36,811 nt of DNA, taken from NCBI GenBank assembly GCA_964459445.1, contig CAYWMP010000040.1, positions 1-36,811 of the forward strand. Reading direction: 5' to 3'. This document shows positions 24,521 through 32,627 of this stretch, piece by piece. The notes under the pieces were generated by a model, which saw only the letters and a program-made list of their open reading frames with translations, made no database searches and was not told the DNA's origin. The DNA is from CAYWMP01 sp964459445 (lineage in GTDB: Bacteria > Desulfobacterota > DSM-4660 > Desulfatiglandales > HGW-15). Every line of letters begins with the position of its first letter. The first letter of the stretch is position 1. Both the position numbers and the translations under genes were made by a program.

Positions 24521-25438
24521 ATGCTAATCTATACGGCAAAACGGATTCTTCTAGCTCTGTTGGTCGCCGTTACAGTCTCCTTCATCAGTTTCATGATCCT
24601 CAATCTTTCGGGCGACCCGGCCATTGCCCTGGCCGGGGCAGATGCCACGGAAGAGGAGATCGATTATGTTCGCAAGACCTATGGCCTGGACCGTCCCCTC
24701 TTGGTTCAGTATTTCGAATGGGCCGGACGCGCCTTGCGGGGAAACTTCGGTGAATCTCCCTATTTCAATTAGCCCGTCAAAGGTATCATCGGTGACCGAA
24801 TAGGGGTTACGCTTACCTTAGGTGTCTGCGCCTTTGCCTTTGCCATATGTCTTGCCATCCCACTCGGTGTGATCGCCGCCATCCGCCCCAATACATGGAT
24901 AGACCGTGCTGCCTTGACTATTTCGGTCATGGGGCAGGCTATGCCAAACTTTTTTTTCGGCCTCATCCTGATCATTGTGTTTGGCGTTATCTTGCGTTGG
25001 CTACCCATTACAGGGAGCGCAACGTGGAAGCATTTCATCATGCCTGCGATCGCCCTTGGCTATTATGCCTCCCCTTCACTCATGAGGCTTACGAGGACGG
25101 GCATGCTTGAAGTCCTGGCTTCGGATTATGTCAGAACGGCAAGGGCCAAAGGCCTCAGAACAGGTCCTGTCTTGTTCAAGCACGCCCTTCGTAACGCCAT
25201 CATACCGGTTGTATCGCTGGCTTTTGTACAATTCGGTTATATGCTTGGGGACGCCTTTGTAATTGAGATCGTCTTTGCCATAAGGGGGATCGGATTTTTG
25301 GCGGTGCGTTCCATCGAGCGGGCCGATCTGCCCGTGGTCCAGGCCATTGTGCTGTTATTGTCAGTGATCTACGTGTTGATGACCCTGCTTTCAGATATCC
25401 TGAATGCCTTTTTGGATACTCGAATTCGTGTGAAATGA
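24521..25438 (+). pseudogene. Dipeptide/oligopeptide ABC permease (DppB type) interrupted by in-frame amber codon
   Basis: The reading frame encodes a 305-codon DppB/OppB-type permease. It has an N-terminal helix (ILLALLVAVTVSFISFMIL), the usual DPAIALAGADATEEEIDYVRK-type periplasmic segment, and a C-terminal EAA-type loop (VRTARAKGLRTGPVLFKHAL). Codon 84, TAG at 24770-24772, interrupts it between SPYFN and PVKGIIGDRIGVTLTLG. The same frame stays open to the normal stop, with no other damage. A single change from CAG or AAG would restore the gene. It overlaps the next gene by 4 bp. Possibilities are a recent inactivating mutation, read-through or a sequence error. TAG is an ordinary stop elsewhere in the window, so pyrrolysine is unlikely. 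Confidence 0.85.
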
Positions 25439-26346
25439 GTCGATCTATGGATAGTCAAATACCAAGCCCCTTCCTCGAAATCACCTTTCCGACACCGGGG
25501 CAGATGGTCCGACGTCAGATGCTGCGGCATAAGGGATTCATGATCGGCGGAATCGTCCTCATTCTTATTGTACTCATGGCTTTGCTGGCCCCTGTTCTGG
25601 CGCCCCATGATCCCTATGACCAGGATCTGTCCAACCGGCTCATTAATCCCATCTGGCATGATGACGGCACTTGGACCCACCCGCTGGGAACGGACAACCT
25701 CGGCCGCGATTACCTGAGCCGTGTCATCTATGGGGCCAGGATTTCTCTGCTCATTGGTGTGGCGACTATGCTTATTTCGGGCGTGATCGGGACGACCCTG
25801 GGCGTGGTTGCCGGCTATTTCGGCGGCAGAGTAGATATGGTCGTTAATGCGATTATAACGACCCGACTTGCCCTCCCGATCATGTTGGTGGCCCTGGCTG
25901 TTGTGGCCCTGGTGGGAGGATTTCTGACAATCGTGATTCTGGTATTGGGATTGATGATCTGGAACCGTTTTGCTTTGGTCATGAGGGCCTCCACACAGCA
26001 GTTGCGTTCAATGGACTATGTGAGCGCAGCAAAAGCAGCAGGTTGCTCCACCTTCAGGATCGTCCTGACCGAAGTTATGCCAAACATCCTCAATAACTTG
26101 ATCGTGATTGCCACCCTTGAAGTGACAAGGGCCATTTTAATCGAGGCGTTTTTGTCCTTTCTCGGGGTGGGCGTCCAGCCCCCTCTGCCTTCCTGGGGTC
26201 TCATGGTCTCTGAGGCCAAAGAGTTTATGCTGTTCAGCCCCTGGATGATTACCATTCCGGGCCTGGCCATATTCATTCTTGTCCTGTCCATCAACCTGCT
26301 GGGTGACGGCATTCGGGACGTCACCGCCCCGGAGGGTCGATCATGA
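25435..26346 (+). CDS. Dipeptide/oligopeptide ABC transporter permease (DppC type)
   Basis: This 303-residue second permease is of the peptide/nickel/opine importer group. The N-terminal OppC-type segment contains the first helix (GFMIGGIVLILIVLMALLAPVL) and the typical APHDPYDQDL and HPLGTDNLGRDYLSRVIYGAR motifs. The EAA-type loop is YVSAAKAAGCSTFRIVLTEVMP. The start ATG overlaps the upstream stop (ATGA), as does its own stop with the next gene, so the four genes form a tight operon. The protein is intact and of normal length. Substrate is unknown; peptide, nickel or glycan oligomers are all possible for this family. Confidence 0.93.
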   Translation: MSRSMDSQIPSPFLEITFPTPGQMVRRQMLRHKGFMIGGIVLILIVLMALLAPVLAPHDPYDQDLSNRLINPIWHDDGTWTHPLGTDNLGRDYLSRVIYGARISLLIGVATMLISGVIGTTLGVVAGYFGGRVDMVVNAIITTRLALPIMLVALAVVALVGGFLTIVILVLGLMIWNRFALVMRASTQQLRSMDYVSAAKAAGCSTFRIVLTEVMPNILNNLIVIATLEVTRAILIEAFLSFLGVGVQPPLPSWGLMVSEAKEFMLFSPWMITIPGLAIFILVLSINLLGDGIRDVTAPEGRS

Positions 26347-27344
26347 CCGCCCTGCTCGTTGTCAAGGGGCTTAAAGTGGATATCCCGTTGGCCGCAGGCA
26401 TGCTTCATGCGGTCAGGGGTGTGGATTTTTCCGTGGATCGGGGCCAGACCCTGTCTCTGGTGGGCGAATCCGGGTGCGGGAAATCCCTGAGCGTGCTGGC
26501 CGTGATGAATCTTCTGCCCAGGAAGGCCCAATGGCGAGCCGAAAGGGTCACCCTAGACGGCAGGGATCTGACAGATTTGAGTGAGCGCGAGATGGCGGAT
26601 CTACGAGGTAGCAGCATGGCCATGATCTTCCAGGAGCCCATGACAGCCCTCAATCCTTGCTATACCATCGGCAATCAACTGGAGGAGGCCCTCCTGCGAC
26701 ATCAGAACGTTGCGCGGCATGAGGCCAGAGAGCGGGCCGTATTCCTACTGGAAAAGGTGGGGATTACCGCCGCATCGAGCCGTCTCAGACAGTACCCCCA
26801 CCAGCTCTCCGGCGGTTTGCGCCAAAGGGTCATGATCGCCATGGGTCTCATGTGTGGTCCTCCGATGCTGATTGCGGACGAACCCACAACGGCCCTTGAC
26901 GTGACCATTCAGGCCCAAATCCTCTCCCTCCTGGCATCTTTACAAAAGGAATTCGAGATGGGCTTGATTATCATTACCCACGACCTGGGCGTGGTTGCGA
27001 GGGTTGCCGATAAAGTGGCCGTCATGTATTGCGGATTGGTTGTTGAGACCGGCGAGGGGGTGGAGCTGTTTGAAAATCCTCTTCATCCCTATACCCAAGG
27101 ACTCTTGGCTTCAATTCCGATCCCAGGTAAGACCAAACCCGGTGAAAAACTCGGTTCAATTCCCGGCATGGTGCCCACCCCTATTGGGGAACAAAAAGGT
27201 TGTGTCTTTCGCAATCGCTGCGCCCATGCTTTTGAGGCGTGTTTGGACCAACAGGTGGGCTTGCGTGAGTTATCGCCGGGTCGGTTCTATAGGTGTCTTT
27301 TAAGCCCGGAAGACGCCGCCCGCAAGAGGAGTCGATCCTCATGA
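26343..27344 (+). CDS. Dipeptide/oligopeptide ABC transporter ATP-binding protein (DppD type)
   Basis: This 333-residue ATPase has Walker A GESGCGKS (41-48), Q-loop IFQEPMTALNP, signature LSGGLRQRVMIAMGL (155-169), Walker B MLIADEPTTALD (175-186) and the H-loop in IITHDLGVVARVAD. The C-terminal oligopeptide-transporter extension includes the cysteine-bearing GCVFRNRCAHAFEACL segment, which in related proteins can hold an iron-sulfur cluster. It overlaps both neighbours by 4 bp (ATGA junctions). All catalytic motifs are intact, so a non-functional upstream permease gene would leave this protein without a complete partner. Confidence 0.94.
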   Translation: MTALLVVKGLKVDIPLAAGMLHAVRGVDFSVDRGQTLSLVGESGCGKSLSVLAVMNLLPRKAQWRAERVTLDGRDLTDLSEREMADLRGSSMAMIFQEPMTALNPCYTIGNQLEEALLRHQNVARHEARERAVFLLEKVGITAASSRLRQYPHQLSGGLRQRVMIAMGLMCGPPMLIADEPTTALDVTIQAQILSLLASLQKEFEMGLIIITHDLGVVARVADKVAVMYCGLVVETGEGVELFENPLHPYTQGLLASIPIPGKTKPGEKLGSIPGMVPTPIGEQKGCVFRNRCAHAFEACLDQQVGLRELSPGRFYRCLLSPEDAARKRSRSS

Positions 27345-28294
27345 GCAGCCCCATATTGCAAACAAAGGACGTGACCAAGACCTATATGGTTAGTGCGGGG
27401 GCTTTTAAGGGCAAACGGTCGTTACACGCTGTAAATGGGGTCAGTATCGAGGTCGGACAGGGTGAAGCGCTTGGATTGGTCGGAGAATCCGGGTGCGGTA
27501 AGAGCACTGTTGCGAAGATGGTGCTGGGTCTCGAGACCGCAAGCAGCGGTGAGATCCTGATGGATGACAGTCCCATTTCCGGGATCAGTCGCAGGGAGAT
27601 GACCCGTCGAGTCCAGCCGGTGTTCCAGTATCCCTATTCATCTCTCAATCCGAGAAAACCCATCGGTTCCATTATTTCCCTGCCCTTTCGGGTTCACAGG
27701 ATCGGGAACCGGGCGGAATGTGAAAAGAAAACCGAAGAGATCATGGAAATCGTAGGTTTGCCTCCCAGACTCAAACACAGCTATCCTAACCAACTCTCCG
27801 GCGGACAACGCCAGCGGGTAGCCATTGCCCGGGCCCTCATCATGCGGCCGGAGATTGTTATTTGCGATGAACCGACTTCCGCACTGGACGTATCCGTACA
27901 ATCGCAGATACTCAATTTACTCATAGAGTTGCAAAAGGAATTCGGCCTGACCTATATGTTGATCACCCACGATCTTGCTGTCGTCGAGCACATCGCGACT
28001 CGTGTTGCAGTCATGTACCTGGGCCGCATCGTGGAGGAGGCGGAAACGGTAAGTTTATTCAGTTCACCATCCCATCCATACACCAGCGCCCTCTTGGCTT
28101 CGGTGCTTACACCGGAACCCAGGCTGGCCCTGCCTGAAACCCATCTCGGTGTCGCCTATCCGAATCCCATTGATCCGCCACCGGGCTGCACCTTCCATCC
28201 GCGTTGCCCCAGAGCAACAGAAATTTGCTCCGAGAAAGCACCGAAATCCAATTTCGATAGCGAACGAATGGTGGCTTGTCACTTCCCGGAATAA
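27341..28294 (+). CDS. Dipeptide/oligopeptide ABC transporter ATP-binding protein (DppF type)
   Basis: This 317-residue ATPase has Walker A GESGCGKS, the Q-loop VFQYPYSSLNPRK, signature LSGGQRQRVAIARAL, Walker B IVICDEPTSALD and H-loop LITHDLAVVEHIA. The C-terminal tail has the family cysteine motif PGCTFHPRCPRATEIC. ATG 27341 overlaps the previous stop as ATGA; an in-frame ATG 48 nt earlier would overlap more and add a basic peptide. It ends the operon, and a strong terminator follows at 28330-28364. No substrate-binding protein gene lies in the operon or nearby. Confidence 0.94.
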   Translation: MSSPILQTKDVTKTYMVSAGAFKGKRSLHAVNGVSIEVGQGEALGLVGESGCGKSTVAKMVLGLETASSGEILMDDSPISGISRREMTRRVQPVFQYPYSSLNPRKPIGSIISLPFRVHRIGNRAECEKKTEEIMEIVGLPPRLKHSYPNQLSGGQRQRVAIARALIMRPEIVICDEPTSALDVSVQSQILNLLIELQKEFGLTYMLITHDLAVVEHIATRVAVMYLGRIVEEAETVSLFSSPSHPYTSALLASVLTPEPRLALPETHLGVAYPNPIDPPPGCTFHPRCPRATEICSEKAPKSNFDSERMVACHFPE

Positions 28295-28329
28295 CATTAA
28301 TGGATGTGTTTTGATCTTCGGAAATAGAA

Positions 28330-28364
28330 AAGGCCACAGTTTTATCATCACTGTGGCCTTCTAT
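28330..28364 (+). terminator. Rho-independent terminator after the peptide transporter operon
   Basis: AAGGCCACAGT (28330-28340) pairs perfectly over 11 bp with ACTGTGGCCTT (28350-28360) around a 9-nt loop, followed by CTATT. The A-rich left flank and T-containing right flank allow use in both directions. It also lies 50 bp beyond the end of the minus-strand small gene. Confidence 0.85.
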
Positions 28365-28413
28365 TAAGGATCGTATATTATGGTGTTACTGATTTATATT
28401 AGATAGATGAGGT

Positions 28414-28563
28414 TCAGTCGCCGATATTGACACCGAGTGTTGCATCATTTCTACAGTTCTTCAAATCTTCTTCACTGATATTTTTTGGATCTTTAAGGTC
28501 GTCAACATGGCATACGTACTCATTTCCCGCTTTGTCGTTTACCCAAACAAAACCTTTCTCCAT
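28414..28563 (-). CDS. Small hypothetical protein, 49 residues
   Basis: On the minus strand a 49-codon frame starts at ATG 28563, with AGGAGGG 6 nt upstream, and ends with TGA at 28416-28414. A second ATG 6 nt earlier abuts the Shine-Dalgarno and is less likely. The product begins MEKGFVWVNDKAGNEYVCHV, is acidic with two cysteines (residues 18 and 37), and ends in TLGVNIGD. It has no signal peptide or membrane segment. The ordered composition and strong ribosome site support a real gene. I do not recognise the family. It lies 152 bp from another small minus-strand gene, possibly in the same transcript. Confidence 0.72.
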   Translation of the reverse strand: MEKGFVWVNDKAGNEYVCHVDDLKDPKNISEEDLKNCRNDATLGVNIGD

Positions 28564-28715
28564 GTTCATCCCTCCTATCCGTTCTCCTCCTACGTAGCCT
28601 AAAATGTTATCAAGAAAATAAGTCCTCTAATGCTTATGTCAGTATTGGCGTAAAAAAGAAGATTCCTAACAGCGATTGCATGATGCCTCCAGGGATCGAC
28701 TTCTATTTTCGAGAT

Positions 28716-29027
28716 TTAGTTTGCAGTTGATTTGTATTTAGCGTAGAGATCATGAACCCTTCGTTTTAGTGCTTTTAGTTTTTTGTTGTCCTCTTCCGAC
28801 GACCAGGCCGGTTCGCTGATGGAAAAGAGGCTGTTCGCCAATTCATCGATGACATGCTCGGTTGCCTCACACCATTCCGAGGTGCATATATCCGCCATCT
28901 CAGCTGCTTCTTCGACGCCTTTGTCCAACATATCCAGGGACTTCTCCATATTATTGATAAAGGTCCGCCAATTGCCTATGAATTCTTCCTGCACACTTGC
29001 TTGGAAAGAGTCTTTGGGCATAGTCAT
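28716..29027 (-). CDS. Hypothetical helical protein, 103 residues
   Basis: This minus-strand gene begins at ATG 29027 with a near-perfect AAGGAGGTGA Shine-Dalgarno. The product is acidic and almost entirely helix-prone (NMEKSLDMLDKGVEEAAEMA, residues about 26-45), ending in a basic, lysine-rich coil (NKKLKALKRRVHDLYAKYKS). There is no signal peptide or membrane helix. Its length and amphipathic helices recall phasin-like or coiled-coil accessory proteins, but I cannot assign a family. It is divergent from clpB, with 337 bp between the two starts. Confidence 0.78.
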   Translation of the reverse strand: MTMPKDSFQASVQEEFIGNWRTFINNMEKSLDMLDKGVEEAAEMADICTSEWCEATEHVIDELANSLFSISEPAWSSEEDNKKLKALKRRVHDLYAKYKSTAN

Positions 29028-29246
29028 TTTGATTCACCTCCTTAGTACGCCTCTGGTTGAATAACCAGATACGATCACAGGCCGCTTTTTGTTACTATAA
29101 GTCCGAGTCACAGTGATTCAAGGGAGCTTGATAACTTAGAATGGTCGGGCGGTCCTCACCGGAGGAATGATGAGCAACCCTTAAACCAATGGTCTAAAAA
29201 GGCGTTTGGTGTGGGATGCCCCTGATGAAGAGGAAGGCGGCAATCC

Positions 29247-29275
29247 TTGACAGAGAATGGGAGCGACCTTAATTT
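29247..29275 (+). promoter_or_regulatory. Possible clpB promoter
   Basis: CTTGACA (29246-29252) contains a consensus TTGACA -35 box. TAATTT at 29270-29275 lies at the ideal 17-bp spacing. The same sequence could be read as a degraded heat-shock promoter (CTTGA, then CCTTAATTT), which would fit clpB. No CIRCE-type inverted repeat is seen. The rest of 29028-29364 holds no recognisable element. Confidence 0.35.
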
Positions 29276-29364
29276 GTTGCTGATTTTTTTGCTTCAGTGA
29301 AAATTCATAGAAATAGCAAGAATCAGATCTCTTTTACTTAATGGATTGAAGGAGACAGCATAGA

Positions 29365-31947
29365 ATGCGATTTGACAAGTTCACACTCAAGGCCCAAGAG
29401 GTGGTTCAAACGGCACAACAGCTTGCCGACAGATTCGGACATCAAGCTATTGAACCGGAACATCTCATCCGAGTGATTATTGAGCAAACAGAAGGCGTCA
29501 TCCCTTCCGTTCTTGGAAAAGCCGGGGTCAACAAAGAAAAACTCATCAGAGAAACGGACTTGGCCCTCGATAAACTTCCAAGGATATCCGGCTCCGGGGT
29601 GGGGCAAGTTTACATTTCGCCCCGCACAAAGGCGATACTTGATAAGGCCTTTGGGGAGGCTGAACAGATGAAGGATGAGTACCTCAGTCTTGAGCATCTT
29701 CTGCTGGCTGTTTTAGAGGAAAAGGAAGGGCAAGCGGCGGACATACTCAAGGCTTCGGGAATGAGCCGTGAGATCGTCCTAAAGGCGCTCGTCGATATCC
29801 GAGGCGGACAAAGGATTACCGATCAAAATCCGGAAGATAAATACCAGGCCCTTGAACGGTTTAGCATGGACCTGACCGCCATGGCCTCAAAGGACGATCT
29901 GGACCCGGTCATAGGCCGGGATGATGAGATCAGGCGAATCATCCAGGTCCTATCGAGGAGGACAAAAAATAATCCTGTTCTTATTGGTGAACCCGGTGTG
30001 GGCAAGACGGCGATTGTGGAGGGACTCGCCCAGAGAATCATTCAAGGTGATGTGCCGGAAACTCTGAAGGATAAACGGGTTGTTGCTCTTGATATGGGCG
30101 CCCTCATAGCAGGCGCCAAGTATCGAGGCGAGTTCGAGGACCGGCTTAAGGCGGTCCTCAAGGAAATCACTGACGCCCAAGGACAGATCATCCTATTTAT
30201 CGATGAAATGCATACATTGGTTGGGGCGGGCGCCGCTGAAGGGGCGATAGATGCCTCAAACATGCTTAAACCTCCCCTGGCGAGAGGCGAATTGAGATGT
30301 GTTGGGGCAACCACGATAAAAGAATACCGAAAGCACATTGAAAAGGATGCTGCTTTTGAGAGGCGATTCCAGCCTGTAATGGTGGAGGAACCGACCGTGG
30401 AAGATACCATCTCCATACTTCGCGGATTAAAGGAGAAGTATGAGGTGCACCATGGGGTCCGCATCCAGGATTCCGCCTTGGTTGCCGCGGCCACGCAATC
30501 CCACAGATATATCACGGATCGTTTTCTGCCGGACAAGGCCATCGATCTCATAGATGAGGCCACCTCAAGGCTGCGAATTGAAATCGACAGCATGCCGGCA
30601 GAGATCGACGATATCCAAAGAAAAATCACCCAACTCGAGATCGAAAAAGAGGCCCTGAAAAAGGAAAAGGATCAGGCCTCAAAGGACAGACTGGACAGGA
30701 TAGAAAAAGAGCTGGGCGGGTTGAAATCCGAGACGGAAGAGATGATTGGGCATTGGAAAAAGGAAAAGGCGGCTATCTCTAAGATCAGAGAAATCAAAGA
30801 GAAGCTGGAATCCACCCGCTCAGAGGCCCATATGGCCGAGCGACAGGGCGACCTTTCAAAAGCGGCGGAGTTGAAATACGGAAGGCTAATTGAGCTTGAA
30901 AAGGCCCTAGAGCAGGAGAACGTGGGCCTATCCGAGCTTCAGTCGACCAGTAAGATGCTCAAGGAGGAGGTGGATAGCGAGGACATAGCCGAAGTCGTTG
31001 CCAAATGGACCGGTATCCCGGTTTCTCGATTGATGGAAGGGGAAAAAGACAAACTCCTTAAGATGGAGGAAAGGCTTGAAAAACGCGTGATCGGTCAGGA
31101 AAAGGGAATCATCGCCGTGGCCAATGCGGTTCGTCGCGCCCGATCAGGCCTTCAGGACGCCAACCGGCCCATAGGTTCATTTATCTTCATGGGACCGACC
31201 GGTGTGGGCAAGACAGAGCTGGCTCGGACCCTGGCGGAATTTCTCTTTGATGATGAGCAATACATGGTCCGTGTCGATATGTCTGAGTATATGGAACGAC
31301 ACTCTGTTGCAAGGCTTATTGGGGCGCCTCCCGGTTATATCGGATATGATGAAGGGGGATACCTTACCGAAGCCGTGAGGCGACATCCCTATTCTGTAGT
31401 CCTTTTTGATGAAATCGAAAAGGCCCATCCCGAAGTCTTCAATGCCCTGCTGCAGATTCTGGATGACGGGCGTATGACAGACGGCAAGGGTCGGACAGTC
31501 GATTTCAAAAACGCCGTCCTGATCATGACCTCAAATGTAGGAAGCCAGTGGATTCAGGAACAAGCCGGAATAGACGCAGAAGAAATCGAAAAAAAGATGA
31601 CGGAAGCCTTGAGGAGTACCTTTAGGCCGGAATTCCTGAATCGCATCGACGAGATCATTATCTTTAATGCCCTCGGCCCTGAAGAAATCAAGAAGATTGT
31701 TGATATTCAGATGAATTATTTGGAAAAGAGGCTAGAGGATTCCAAGATTTCCATCCAATTAACGGATAATGCAAAGGACTTTCTCGCCAAAACGGGTTTT
31801 GATCCGGTCTATGGTGCAAGGCCTCTTAAAAGAACCATTCAGCATGTCATTCAAGATCCATTGGCCATGAAAATCATTGAAGGGAGTATTAAAGAAGGCG
31901 ATCACATCACGGTGGATGTGCGGGACGGTGAAATTGAGTTTAAATGA
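29365..31947 (+). CDS. clpB: ATP-dependent chaperone ClpB
   Basis: This 860-residue disaggregase works with DnaK/DnaJ to rescue aggregated proteins. The N-terminal Clp_N double repeat starts MRFDKFTLKAQEVVQTA. The first AAA+ module has Walker A GEPGVGKT (208-215) and Walker B IILFIDEMHTLVGAG. The middle coiled-coil domain spans about 400-530, rich in Lys and Glu, and is characteristic of ClpB rather than ClpA or ClpC. The second AAA+ module has Walker A GPTGVGKT (610-617) and Walker B VVLFDEIEKAHPEV. The C-terminal D2-small domain ends at YGARPLKRTIQH. Length is as expected. The start ATG has AAGGAG about 11 nt upstream. Confidence 0.97.
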   Translation: MRFDKFTLKAQEVVQTAQQLADRFGHQAIEPEHLIRVIIEQTEGVIPSVLGKAGVNKEKLIRETDLALDKLPRISGSGVGQVYISPRTKAILDKAFGEAEQMKDEYLSLEHLLLAVLEEKEGQAADILKASGMSREIVLKALVDIRGGQRITDQNPEDKYQALERFSMDLTAMASKDDLDPVIGRDDEIRRIIQVLSRRTKNNPVLIGEPGVGKTAIVEGLAQRIIQGDVPETLKDKRVVALDMGALIAGAKYRGEFEDRLKAVLKEITDAQGQIILFIDEMHTLVGAGAAEGAIDASNMLKPPLARGELRCVGATTIKEYRKHIEKDAAFERRFQPVMVEEPTVEDTISILRGLKEKYEVHHGVRIQDSALVAAATQSHRYITDRFLPDKAIDLIDEATSRLRIEIDSMPAEIDDIQRKITQLEIEKEALKKEKDQASKDRLDRIEKELGGLKSETEEMIGHWKKEKAAISKIREIKEKLESTRSEAHMAERQGDLSKAAELKYGRLIELEKALEQENVGLSELQSTSKMLKEEVDSEDIAEVVAKWTGIPVSRLMEGEKDKLLKMEERLEKRVIGQEKGIIAVANAVRRARSGLQDANRPIGSFIFMGPTGVGKTELARTLAEFLFDDEQYMVRVDMSEYMERHSVARLIGAPPGYIGYDEGGYLTEAVRRHPYSVVLFDEIEKAHPEVFNALLQILDDGRMTDGKGRTVDFKNAVLIMTSNVGSQWIQEQAGIDAEEIEKKMTEALRSTFRPEFLNRIDEIIIFNALGPEEIKKIVDIQMNYLEKRLEDSKISIQLTDNAKDFLAKTGFDPVYGARPLKRTIQHVIQDPLAMKIIEGSIKEGDHITVDVRDGEIEFK

Positions 31948-32019
31948 TGCAAATATTGGGATTTTGCAGATGTAGAATAACGGGGAGCCATTGTAGCAAA
32001 AGCGATGGGTGAATGCGGA

Positions 32020-32382
32020 TTATTCCGGGGCGGCGTCACTTTCTTCGTTAACTTTTTCCCTCAATTTGTTCGAGCACTTGAATGTAACAATCCTACGGGA
32101 GTCGAGGACAATTTCTCTGCCCGTCTGGGGGTTCCTTCCTTTCCTGGCCCACTTGAATTTCACTTGGAATTTGCCAAAACCGGTTAAAAGCACATTTTCG
32201 CCTTTTTCCAACCTATTCTTCATGATTTCAAATACGGTATCGACCAGTTCAGTGGCGCGCTTCTTGGTGAGCGGGGTAAAGTCCAACTCAGGGAACAGAT
32301 ACTGTTGACCCTTATTTCTTTTGGTTCGGAACCGAACACGCTCCATCACGCTCTTGACAAGATCCGTTTTTGTTACCGTCAT
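32020..32382 (-). CDS. HU/IHF family DNA-binding protein with N-terminal insertion
   Basis: This 120-residue histone-like protein is longer than the usual 90-100. The beta-arm motif GRNPQTGREIVLDSRRIVTF and the preceding LLTGFGKF are clearly IHF-type. Between the first helix (LVKSVMERV) and the second (KKRATELVDTVFEIMKNRL) there is an insertion of about 20 residues, RFRTKRNKGQQYLFPELDF, not found in E. coli IHF. The C-terminus is short and acidic. It should bend DNA as a homo- or heterodimer. It is convergent with clpB and divergent from the RNase Z-like gene. Whether it pairs with another subunit is unknown. Confidence 0.88.
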   Translation of the reverse strand: MTVTKTDLVKSVMERVRFRTKRNKGQQYLFPELDFTPLTKKRATELVDTVFEIMKNRLEKGENVLLTGFGKFQVKFKWARKGRNPQTGREIVLDSRRIVTFKCSNKLREKVNEESDAAPE

Positions 32383-32627
32383 TTCGGTTTAGCTCCCCAA
32401 AATAGACTTAAGTTTTGGTGGGTTATTGGCAAAAAATGGCACATCTGGTAAGATTTGTCAATTAAAGATGAATGACGATAATTTGTTATCAATAGTCCAA
32501 TGTTTAGCGGATTATGATCATTCTCAAACCAGATAAAGAAAAGAAAGGATGAGGACCCATAGAGGTAACTTTAAAATGCTCCATCAGTGTATTATAGGTA
32601 TTTTTGACGCCTCACAAGGATTTGGAA

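Noticed and set aside
24770..24772. Pyrrolysine reading of the amber codon in the DppB-type gene
   Set aside because: TAG ends xylA, the 15598 and 16864 genes, rpsF and the DUF2232 gene, and the protein is not a methylamine methyltransferase. It was kept only as a remote option.
30042..30629. 195-codon minus-strand ORF inside clpB
   Set aside because: It lies antisense to the conserved ATPase core of ClpB with no start signal; a frame shadow.
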